The notes beneath the pieces are model-generated. The model did no database searches, had not been told where the DNA came from, and was given only the letters and a program-made list of their open reading frames with translations. From NCBI GenBank assembly GCA_001931905.2, contig MSJI02000452.1, positions 1 through 29,342 on the forward strand: a DNA stretch of 29,342 bases. The letters run 5' to 3'. Position numbers and translations under genes: made by a program. This stretch comes from Cladosporium sp. IMV 00045 (taxonomy: Eukaryota; Ascomycota; Dothideomycetes; Cladosporiales; Cladosporiaceae). Positions 19,744 to 29,342 of the stretch are shown here, piece after piece (the first letter of the stretch is position 1; every line of letters begins with the position of its first letter).

Positions 19744-20766
19744 TGATAAGCTCAAAGCGGTCAAAGGAAACTGGATGGGAGCACTAATCGAAAAACGCTG
19801 CAGAATCGGCGGTATTCAGGGATGCGCAAATAGTTGTGTCAAGAAAAGATACTACTGTCCAGTGGGACAAAAATCGTTCTTCTTATACACTCAGGCATTG
19901 CGGCTTCCTTCAATAGATTTAGCGGGCGCGGTTCAAATGCACTGGCTAGCTACGTGCTATATTTGCACACAGTCGCCTCCATCAATCGTACTGTTTCATC
20001 CAAGCATCGCTTCAATTGAGTGGCTACAAGACGAACATGTTGGCCAAAAGAATGTCCCAGAGCCAATCAAATGTGTGTTTGCCGCTCTATATAAGGGCAA
20101 TGCTCAGGATTCACAAAAGAAAGAATTCTCAAATGAGGCGTAATAGGCGAGTTTTGCATTTGAAACGATGTTTAAATAGAACATGGACCTGCACGAGTAG
20201 ACAGAACCGACCACTCGTTGACAACGCGATGTCATACGCATTGTAGGCGCTGTATGTGCGACCGACCCAGCAACACTCGAACGCTGTTACAGCGGTTAGC
20301 AATATCCACAAAGAGGGCGCATAGACGAATGTTGGAAGGCAGTCTATTTATATAACAGCTCTGTTTCGATCCAGTACATTACCTATATTCAACGAAATGG
20401 TCTAACTAATTCGTGAATAACATGTACATAGTAGTTCTTTGTCTTTGTCCTGTAATTGACAAGCTTCGACGTCAACCTCTTCAACTTCAATTTTCAATCT
20501 CTACCTCTGCTCGTATGCTGATGGCAACGAGCGGGCCAATAAGCGCATGTTTCGATGCCAGCAACGCCGTAGGATCAACCTTGCGAATCCTTCGAGCCGA
20601 CTCAACAGGATTTCATCACAAAATTGAAATCAATATTAAGGTAGCAATAATTACTCACGGGCGATTGAGCCCGTTGAAGATAACAGTTCAATCGCGCTAT
20701 CAAGTACCCTTCGTCTCATCAATCCCATTGCAATACTTCCATCTCTTCCATATAATCGTCGAGATA
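19744..20766. other. Intergenic region with two promoter-like elements
   Basis: Just over 1 kb lies between two divergent starts. It holds a CCAAT/TATA pair at 20063-20095 with no matching gene, and a TATATAA at 20349-20355. The hydrolase frame stays open upstream to an in-frame ATG at 20422, so the second TATA could serve a longer hydrolase. The other open frames look like chance. Confidence 0.5.
20063..20095 (+). promoter_or_regulatory. CCAAT box and TATA box pair
   Basis: CCAAT (20063-20067) is followed by TATATAAG (20088-20095), with about 20 bp between them, in the plus orientation. Roughly 40 bp downstream begins a short frame (ATGAGGCG, about 36 codons) with no known domain. The hydrolase start is 670 bp away. 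Confidence 0.4.
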
Positions 20767-22009
20767 ATGTCCACGATAACCGCTCTTCAAGCGAAAGCTA
20801 TCCCCATCCTCTGCGCCAACAACCTCCATCAAAGCCTCTGGTTGCCAGAAACAGCAGACCATCCAAGGCTGAGGGTTAGCTATAGCACGACGAGTAATTT
20901 CTCCGATACTTCGCTCCCAGCGGTGCTTTTCGTCGGCCCTCTATTTGGAAGCCGCTGGTTTATTCTGGAATTTGACAAGGTCGCTCGAGAGTCTGGAGTG
21001 AGGATGGTTTGGCCAGATAGGTAGGCGGGCAAACGAGAAGATTGTTACATTTGGCTGGTTGATACATCTGCTGACAATTTATCAATCTACAGGCCAGGCA
21101 TGGGCGGCTCAACACCCGTACCATTGAACATACGCATGCGAGTCTGGCTCGAGACCGTCCCGGCATTGCTTGCAAAACTGAACGTAGAGTACGTCTCCCT
21201 ACTCACGCACAGCGCGGGAACGGTGTATACGCTCGACACGCTCGTGCATCTACCTCAGATTCTGAGCCCGCGAGCGCCGTATGTTGGCTTCATAGGTAAG
21301 GACCGCAACGAACTATTCCTCAAACACGACACTGAATGCAAACCACCTCACCACAGCACCCTGGGTCCCAACCAACTCATCAAACGCCACGCTCATGACC
21401 CTCGCCTCCAAACTCCCCACAACACTCATGGACTCCCTCTCCGGTCTACAAAACTTCATCAACTCCAAAGTCAACCCCGCCGTAGCCTTCTCGGGCGGCC
21501 TGGTAGCAGCTTCCACACCAGCGCTTCTGAGCTCATCAGAGAGCAAAACCAAAACCGACCCACAACCCGGCTCCTACGAAGACGCAGCGCAAAAGTACGA
21601 AGTCGACATCGAAACCGCCAAAGCCATGCGCTCACTGCAGATCAAATACAGCCAAGCTGAGGAGACGACGGCCGCGAACGAAGAGGCCAAACTATGTTTG
21701 CAGAAATGCGAGGAGGGGGATTGGGGCGCTGTGGGCGATTACAGAACTTGCGTGAAGTCGATTGCGGAGGGTAGACGTGGCGGGGCGAAGTTGAGGGTCG
21801 ATGCGTGTTTTGCGAGCTCGGATGTCATGATTGGGAAGGGAGGGCAGAGGTTTTTCGAAGAGTGTTGGCGGCAGGAGGGCGTGGGTGAGGGGGTGGATTT
21901 TGAGAGTCGCGCGTTTGAGGGCACGAATCATGATTCTGTTTTGACGGATTCGAGGCATGGGGCGTTGAGGGGTTGTTTGGAAAGTATCGTGAGGGGGTTT
22001 GATGGGTAG
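20767..22009 (+). CDS. Alpha/beta-hydrolase fold protein, three exons
   Basis: Exons 20767-21020, 21093-21295 and 21357-22009 give 369 residues. Intron 1 (72 bp) has GTAGGC and a GCTGAC branch site. Intron 2 (61 bp) has GTAAGG. Both phases agree, and the junctions give WPDRPGMGGS and FIAPWVPTNS. The fold is shown by the early strand VLFVGPLFGS, by WPDRPGMGGST, by the nucleophile elbow LTHSAGT (Ser125) and by a late His344 in GTNHDSV. The acid residue is not certain. Hydrolysis of an ester or similar bond is likely; the substrate is unknown. Residues about 160-290 form a helical cap-like insert before the final His. I chose MSTITALQ as the start because the fold begins soon after it; an in-frame ATG at 20422 would add 115 poorly structured residues. 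Confidence 0.82.
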
Positions 22010-25000
22010 TGGGAGGAGTAGGGCGTTGGAGATGCTTCTGGTGTGATTGATGGATCAAGCATTTGATGCAGACAATAGACATATGATCGTTGGAGACCGA
22101 GAGGAAAGCCACGTCGCGGTGCCTTTGTAGCGAGAGCCAACATGCTTGAGTCAAGGATGTACACCACGTAGGTATACACTTACTCTTCAAAGCCTGACGG
22201 CAGTCTAAGAATGAATGTGTCAAGTCCAACCGAAATACCACCTGCAGTTCTGAGGACTATGCTTCCACACGAACTATCACTGCTGACCGCCCCAGTTGAA
22301 CTATGATACAAATCCTGCGTTGGCAATAGAGTAGCAGCGACGCGCAAAATCGACACGATCGATGAGTTCAAACCAAACATGTTGACCTCACGAGCGAGGA
22401 GGCGACGATCGATCGAGTGTCGTGGCGAGACTGACCCGGGCGGAGGTGTTACAGAGCTCGTGCAGAAGCCGGCGATCGTAGAACGTGCTACACATGTCCG
22501 TTTCGATGCGCGAACCCTTACACGACACCAGGATTGAACGTGCCGAATGTTGTTCGTGTTACAGGTGAACCCGAAGCTATTGCGAGCATTGAGACGCAGC
22601 AGTGGCGACGTCGCGCATACTGGAGGTTCAAGAGATGATAGATTGCAGTAGCAGACGCATCCCTGAAGCGCAGCGTCATATCTCCAAGGTTGCACGGTCA
22701 GCCTGCAGGGGAATGGCATACGTTGCGGCTCAAGACGCGACATATTCTCGTGCCACGGTGCCAGGTGACATGGTGGACTGAATACAGGTATCATTGCGTC
22801 GACCAAGTATCGACGATTGGGCACGTTGCTGCAGACGCGGCGCTAAGGTCGGCTGCGGTGACCTGCGATGACCACCAAGGTAGTTGATTTTCATAGTCGT
22901 ATACTGGCCCGCACGACAATACATGTATCGCAGCGTCAGACGTGGCCCACGATGCCCAATCGCTCGGTGAGTAGGACGCATGAAGAAGGAAGTCGGCTAT
23001 GTATGACAGGGCGCCAAACCGCGGACCGAGTCATGTATGGTGAAGTCGAACCGGGCATGGAGGGGAGTTGGGCTGCATGTCTTGGACTCTCGTGACCTCA
23101 CCCAGCCCCGCCATTATGTGTCGTGAGGACTTGCTCGAAACATATCACGCCTGTCAAAAAAATTTACTTGAACTACCCCGCTATGGGTTTCAAGGATGAG
23201 CATAATAAATGACTCCGGGGTATGTCCGGGCGGCGGCCGGTGACGAGCGAAGAAGCTTGGAAGACACCGATGTGCGAGCGGTGTGTGCACAGACTGATAC
23301 GACTGGCGATTGTAAGTAGCCGCGATGCGTGTCGGACAGCGTGTCGTCCTGGTTGCTGGCGTTTGGATTGGCTATGCGCGCTGGTACTGCGTCTGCCGCT
23401 AGCCGTTAAAGCCGCAGCTTCATGCATTCATGCGAGACGCCAGGAGGAGGGGCAGTCGCAGTGTGGTGTCGTGCCGGGTAAAGGTAGAGAAAATCAAACG
23501 GATGGTTTGGAGTTGTCTTTCCACATACCTCCTACCTTTTGCGCCAAAGTGACGATCTGCTCTGAGATGGATGGTCAGGGTCATTACCCTGAGCTTGGCA
23601 AGATTAGCATGCTTTGACATGTGAACACCGAAGGTGTTGTAATGAAGTGTGAAGTAGTGATCGTTTCCAGACCCTCGCCCGTTAAGCGAAGAAGCGAGAT
23701 CTGGCATGATGGAATCGTCGGTGGTATGATCATGTTACACAACAGTTTTTTCTTCTCGCTTGCAGCGGCTGCGGGTCAGCGAGCAGGGTGGAGAGGAGGA
23801 GTTTGGAGGAAGTGAAGTCGCAAGGAAGGATGTGAGACTTTTCGTCATGCCACTTGCGCCAACGGAGCCGTGTGCTGCACGATGACTGAGAGCTAGCAGT
23901 GACTAGCAGGAGTAGTACGGTATGGAGGTAGGGTTGTAGGCGCGGTTAGGTGATGGGCGTGGGGGTATGTGCACAGCACCACCTGAGGTCGCGCATGAGC
24001 GTGTGCCGGCAGGACCTCCACCACAACACCACCTCGAGTGGTAGAACTCACACATGCAGCAGCCTGCTTCACTCGCAAGAGCCTTGGCGAGTCAAACGTG
24101 ATGCACGTTTGTTCATCGCAATCCTCGAGCTGCCACTGATCTTCCATGGCGGCAGGCAGACTTCACCATCTGCGCGAGATAACTCACAGATTCCGACATC
24201 TCATCTTATTTCCACCGAGCGCGGCGGCAGGGGCTCGGACGAGAGTCCGACTAATGGCATGGATGGCGAAGAAGAATTGATTGAGTGATTGTCGTCGAGT
24301 GGTGTGTACAGACGAGACGTATGTTTTGGGGAGCCAGCCCTAGTCGCGAGGCATGTTTCAACGCGAAGCTGGCGGCGTGATTGGCAAACACCAGCAAGGT
24401 CAACATGATCGGTAGGATGAGCATCATGGGCATAGGCGCGGTTGGAGGTTTTCTGGTGGCGGGACAGAGAAATTGGCAGATTTGTTTAGCGTTCTCCTTC
24501 TCCAATAGTGGGTCCAAGGCCCCACGCGCTTCCTGGATATCAGCCAGCACGATGCCGGGCTCTCCTTGTCTGTCAGCAAACGGTGAAGGATGCCTCTAAT
24601 GGTGATCGAGCAGTCGAGTAGTAACGACTTGATATATTCCGATGAGAGGTCGCCGAACGGCATACCGTGCCTTCACCGCTCCCGACCACGCCCTCGCCAT
24701 CCACATCCACACCACCTCTGCAGTCGCACGGCAGTCTGCAAACCACCGCCGCCAATTCGATCCTGATCTTCTGCTAACGGGCAGGGTCCCCCACTAGCTC
24801 TGCATGACACCGGCGCAATACCATTATTGGCCCGCGCTATCCTTCACCCAGCGCCTGTGCGTGAAGTCCCCCGGCCATCCTGTCTGCTGAGCCCGCCTAA
24901 CCCACTTGCCCACTACTGCCTGCCGTGAACTCATACACATCTCACATATATACTCGGCGTCGGCCATCCTCAGGCGCGCCCGTGGCGTCCCTTGCTACTT

Positions 25001-25672
25001 GCTGTCGTTGTCGTTGCCCTCGCTGCTGCTGCTGCTGCTGACCGGAGCTGCGGCAAACTCGCCACTCGCGAGCCTTGTTCCATTCGAATATTCCCCTTCG
25101 CGTCCAACCAGACGTGTATGGTTGGCTGACGTGGGAGCCGAGCGGGCGTGATTGGGACATAATATTATTGACGGCGTGACCAACGAGCAAATCACACTAC
25201 TGGTGAGTGGCCCCCTCCAATCCAATAATCCATCCCAAAGGTCAAGCCCACTTCCTGTCAGGGTCTGTCTCGTGGGCTCTGCAGCACGACGGATGCAGAA
25301 AGTCGTGATGCCCTAAAGGAGAAAGAGATGGTGTCTTGGCTCATCGATCATGTCGTCTTTCTCTTTCCCTCCAATCTCACCCTACTCGACAATACTCCGT
25401 CAAGGCGGTCCCTGATCTCGTATATCCTTAGGCATATCGCCAGCCGCTTGAGCGCTGCCTTCACCACTCCCACTAGGCATCATCTGATGGCCTAGCCGCC
25501 TCGACGCACTCGCAGTCACACAGCAGGCGGCCGCAGCATCACAAGCCCTGTTGTCTCAGGGCCCTCTCTCCTCAACAACTCGACTCTCTTTCTCCCTCCA
25601 TCTACCTCTCTGCGCGCCATCTTCGATCCGCGTTCTGCGCCTCATGTATGGTTGCAAATCCTCCGCACTACG
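22010..25672. other. Gene-poor region of about 3.7 kb before the LRR gene
   Basis: No frame shows a recognisable domain. A 214-codon minus frame (22180-22824) looks like chance. A minus-strand frame with a membrane-like segment (about 24251-24550) is noted as a weak lead. From about 25340 to 25640 the plus strand becomes CT-rich, as expected for the promoter and leader of the LRR gene. I saw no RNA gene or mobile element. Confidence 0.5.
25023..25040. repeat. (CTG)6 microsatellite
   Basis: Six perfect CTG units lie in the intergenic region. Open frames cross it on both strands (poly-Leu on plus, poly-Gln on minus), but none looks like a real gene. Confidence 0.85.
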
Positions 25673-28250
25673 ATGGACTCGGAGGATGGGCAAGTATTCG
25701 TAAAGGTATGTCCATATCTTCTTATCTCTGCATATTCTTCGCTGCTGCTTCGCCTACACACTGCAGCACCGGGCCTCTACTAACAAACAATTTTCTCTCC
25801 AGAATCTGGCCTACTTTGTACGCACACATGAACGATCTCTAGCAAACGCGCTGCAACTCCAACGGCAGCGCAATAAAAATGGCCAGGCGCAATCCTCCTC
25901 CAAAGCGGCCACATCGCCAGCAATCACCCTCGCAGATGCCCTCTCCCGCCCTTACCTCTCCTTCACCGTGCAGAATGTAAAGCCCGCGAAGCTTACCCTC
26001 ACGCCTCATCACCTCTACTACCTTCTAACCAAATTCGAAGACCTGGGCGTCGACGTTGGTCCCATGAACGTCCGCCTCGAGAACATTCACGCAGATGTCC
26101 CACCTTCCAACTATGTTTCCTTCCTGGGCAGCGCGCCCAAGACAAGAGGTAGACAATCCGATGCCGACTCGCTCAAGTCGGTGTCAAGCGTGCGCAGTGT
26201 CATGTCGAGCATGTCTTCCATGTGGTCGTCCTTCACGCTGTCAAATAGCGCGGCAAAACAGGAGAAACAAATGGCACAATTCCGCGATGATATCAAGTAT
26301 CTCTACTCGTGCTTCACGAAGATACCCGCGCTTCGGCTCTCGCCAGACCACAGAGCGCACCTCATCGCTGGCTTCGAAGAATTTCCTTTCGACGCTGCTG
26401 TCCCGCTGTTTGCTTTCAAGAACCTTGGTGCGCTTGAGGTGTGTGATCTGGATTTCAGACAATTCTATGGCTGGGACAGGCTCGCGGAACAATTGCGTAG
26501 CTTGACAGTGCGCCGTGCCAATGTCGACGACCCTATCGACTTGCTGCTGAACATCGTACTGGATGACATGGATAGGAGACGACGCCGCTCGTCAAGGGCT
26601 CCGATGCCGAGCACACCAACTTCAGGGGTTCCATGGCCTGCAGCAAGTCCCAAGGCAAAATATGCTGACCTCGCGCGCTCGTTCTCCACGCCCAATTCGC
26701 CATTGACGGTGGCTGAACAGAGGCGAGTATCGCTTGCAAGCAGCCCGCAGAGTGTAAGCTTGACCAAGGCAGGCTCCAGTGATGGTAGGAAGACGCCGGT
26801 GCCAAAGACACGCCAGCGGAGCAACTCACCTTCTCGACCTGTCAGCTCAAGGCATGGCTCGCTGCAGCGACCTCATCGTAGCGGAACTCCAAAGCTGCGA
26901 AGATCCTCTGGCAGCGACAGCTCTAGCACACATGACATGAGCCCTCGGCACAGCACTACTGACCTACTTGGCTCGACCATACTACCTTCATCCAAGTGGA
27001 GATTCCTTCGTCACCTCAGCCTGGCGGAAAATGGACTCCATGAATTGAGCGCAGCAAGTTTTGCGCCCATCGCAGGCACTCTTCAATCTCTCGATTTGTC
27101 CGGAAACTTATTCAATGTGATACCTGATGCCCTTGCGTCTCTCACTCACCTCCGCGCGCTGAACCTCAGCAATTGCATGATTGACTCGATTTCTTCGCTT
27201 TCACACAGCCCCTTGCCGGCCATTACAACGCTCAACCTACGATCAAACCGTATACAGACACTCTCGGGTATCGAGAGGCTCTACTCTCTTGAGCGGATCG
27301 ATGTTCGCGATAACAAACTTCGCGATCCGGCAGAGTTGGCGAGGCTTACTGGCATCCCCGACATTGTAGACGTGTATGTGGCTAAGAATCCGTTCACGCG
27401 AACACACTCCAACTATAGGGTAACGATCTTCAATCTGTTCCGCTCAACCCCTGGACATTCTCAAGACATCACCATCGACTCACAGGGGCCGCTCTCTAGT
27501 GAGAAGAAACAACTCGTAGATCGAGTACCAGAGCCAGCTGGCGTTCCCGTCGTTAAGCCGGACCCCGAACCTGAGGACGATGCCTCTATGCCAGGCGCTA
27601 CGCAGGATGCGTTTATGCCTTCGGAGGACAACACTACACTGATTCCTCACCCTCCACCATCCTACGGTCACCGCCGTCACACTAGCGATCTCGGTCCCCG
27701 TGGATCACAACGTAAAAAGAAAGCACCGCGCAGGCGCATTGTCGAGCTTTCACAAGCAGAAGTCCCACCCGCTCCACAACTAGACATTCCTGAACCAGAG
27801 CCAGTCCCCCAGCTCGCACAAGTACCACCTCGACCAGAAAGCGAGTCCGAAGAACCAACGACACCAGATGCGACCACCTACACAACCGCGCCAACCACAC
27901 AAATCCGCAACCCACCCCTTACCCCAACCCGACCCCACCTCGAAACCTCCTTCAGCACTCCCGCCGCCACACCGCGCATCCGTGACCCCTCAGACGACGA
28001 CGATGAAAATTCGCCGACTCGCTCACCGAGATGTGTCACGGACGGCGCTTCGGGCGCGACGGATCTGTACAAGCAAAAGATTGAATCGCTGAAAAGCGAG
28101 CTTGGTCCCAACTGGATCACGGCGCTGAACGAGGATCGATTCCGCGAGGAGAGGTCGCGAAATCGCAGTTTCAGTCCTTCAAGCCGCAGTTCAACCGTTA
28201 GACCAGAGGCGCAGAGAGGCGTCAGTGTCGGCGGTAGGACTCTTGGTTGA
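25673..28250 (+). CDS. Leucine-rich-repeat protein with a long disordered region, two exons
   Basis: Exon 1 (25673-25705) encodes only MDSEDGQVFVK. After a 97-bp intron with GTATGT and a CTAAC branch site, exon 2 (25803-28250) continues, giving 826 residues. The N-terminus has NLAYFVRTHERSL, then a conserved-looking domain around SRPYLSFTVQNVKPAK and LTPHHLYYLLTKFEDLG (about residues 50-100). Residues about 100-140 are Ser/Met-rich. Residues about 260-400 are Ser/Arg/Pro-rich and probably disordered and phosphorylated. About five or six LRRs follow (about 410-545), with LRHLSLAENGL, LQSLDLSGNLF, LRALNLSNCMI, ITTLNLRSNRI and LERIDVRDNKL, then a C-terminal cap. The tail is Pro/Glu-rich and ends with a short helix near KQKIESLKSELG. 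LRRs bind proteins; a cytoplasmic scaffold or regulator is inferred. I do not know a named orthologue. Confidence 0.87.
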
Positions 28251-29342
28251 AGGACTTGTAACTACCTTAATGCTTCATCACCTGAGGCAAAAAGACAAAG
28301 ACCTTGCTTTGGTCTGTCAAACCTCTTTAGTAGGAATGGCCTTGCCACTTCTTTTTAAACCTCATCACAAGCATAGCGACGGCGTTAATACCTGGAGATG
28401 CCCTTCATGTCCGCTTGTGTCTTTTCTTGTCCTTTCCTTCTTGGGTCTGGTCTGAAATCTCCGCACTATTTTATCTTCTTTCTCGGGCGAACTCTTTCAA
28501 AACCAAAAAGGCGGGAGGAAGTGGGACCCGAAAAAGATCTTGTCTCTTTCTTTCTTTCTCCTCTTTCTGTATGGATACCCTCGATTCTCTTCCTTTTTTG
28601 CTGGAAAGATTCGTGTTGTTGTCTGATTGCGTTTCTTCTTTTTCCTTTTTTTTTCTTTCTTTCTTTGAGGGGTTTCTGTTGAAGACGACTCGACTCTTGG
28701 AGTTTTGCGGTTCTGGGTTTTCTTGTCCTTCTAGCATTTTATTCTGGTATATTTCTTAGCGAGGCGTTTTTGGGATGTTATCGTTGGGTGATGGTTGTTT
28801 GATGTTTGAACTTTTGCAGTTTTCTTTTTTCTTTCTCTTTTTTTCTTTCCTACTTCTTGGAATGTTTAGTGGTTGTTTCTGATGGGATGATCGATACATT
28901 GATATATATATGCATTTGATGGAATTTGGAATTGGATATTCTTCTCTCATGTTCTCTTGTCTACTGTCATTGTATGTTCGTATGGTCTCAGATACCTCAA
29001 GGAAAAGTGCGTGTCGCGGAAAGGAGGGGTTGGAGGGGGGATATGTGCTGCTTAATATACGCGAGTATCTTCGAAGAGCTCCTTTCGGGGACGATGATGA
29101 CGAATCATCCAAGTCCTTCGGTCTTGGGTTGATTTATTGAGGACCTCGGACGAAGAAAAGAAAAAATTTGTGAGTGCATCCTTTCTGATCGAGTTCACAA
29201 GAACAGCTCAACACGATCGTGACAACTCTTGGGCCGCGTCGAATGATAAAGTAACGGGCGGACCTTACGCAATCAGGGGATATGCTTCTGCTGCTCGCTG
29301 CTCAAGCGTTGCTTTTTGCGATGAGTGAGTGGCTGAAGTGGA
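28251..29342. other. Pyrimidine-rich 3' flank without a gene
   Basis: The plus strand is strongly T/C-rich at about 28530-28670 and 28810-28860 (TTTC and CTTT runs), with no real gene on either strand. Lysine-rich minus-strand frames here are a by-product of this composition. The stretch may be the 3' UTR of the LRR gene, or the start of a promoter for a plus-strand gene beyond the window. I cannot tell which. Confidence 0.45.

Noticed and set aside
22180..22824. Minus-strand frame of 214 codons
   Set aside because: Composition rich in Arg, Cys and Ser without any motif; a frame this long can occur by chance at this base composition.
28471..29112. Lysine-rich minus-strand frames
   Set aside because: They arise from the T/C-rich plus strand, not from coding pressure.
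1..29342. tRNA, 5S rRNA, CRISPR arrays and transposon ends
   Set aside because: Visual search for B-box-like, 5S-like, regularly spaced repeat and long terminal or inverted repeat patterns found nothing I could support.

Overview
This is eukaryotic DNA, almost certainly from a filamentous ascomycete (Pezizomycotina; a Dothideomycete is my best guess, by inference only). The genes are broken by very short introns (about 50-100 bp) with GT donors, AG acceptors and CTAAC/CTGAC branch sites. Intergenic gaps are short inside gene blocks, and the proteins are typical fungal families. I saw no rRNA, tRNA, CRISPR array, bacterial-type operon or recognisable transposon.

Layout. 1-1.6 kb: no supportable gene. 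1.7-3.8 kb (+): a four-exon FAD-dependent GMC oxidoreductase. 4.6-6.3 kb (+): an intronless secreted amidase-signature hydrolase. 6.3-7.2 kb (-): a NatD/Naa40-type histone N-alpha-acetyltransferase. 7.46-8.04 kb (+): a five-exon LYR-motif protein of the LYRM2 type, reconstructed by hand and head-to-head with NatD. 8.3-9.46 kb (-): an RBR E3 ubiquitin ligase. About 10.15-13.01 kb (-): a large coiled-coil protein with three or four exons that I do not recognise. 13.0-16.65 kb: gene-poor. 16.66-18.02 kb (-): a SAM37/metaxin-like mitochondrial outer-membrane protein. 18.33-19.14 kb (+): an aminoglycoside-phosphotransferase-fold kinase, divergent from SAM37. 19.15-19.74 kb (-): a two-exon fungal protein of unknown function (DUF6914-like, name from memory), ending 11 bp from the kinase stop. 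20.77-22.01 kb (+): a three-exon alpha/beta hydrolase. 22.0-25.67 kb: gene-poor. 25.67-28.25 kb (+): a two-exon leucine-rich-repeat protein. 28.25 kb to the end: pyrimidine-rich flank with no gene.

How the genes relate. Most are unrelated housekeeping genes. Two concern mitochondria (the LYR protein for respiratory complex assembly, SAM37 for beta-barrel insertion), one modifies histones, and one acts in ubiquitin signalling. The GMC oxidoreductase and secreted amidase lie in tandem and could act together in catabolism, but nothing in the sequence proves it. I did not find a clearly new biological system. The best leads are the split LYRM2 gene, the coiled-coil gene whose C-terminal repeat lies in two reading frames, the RBR ligase with a poorly formed RING1, and an orphan CCAAT/TATA promoter near 20.08 kb. 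All exon models are hand-made from splice signals and reading-frame continuity and have no transcript support.
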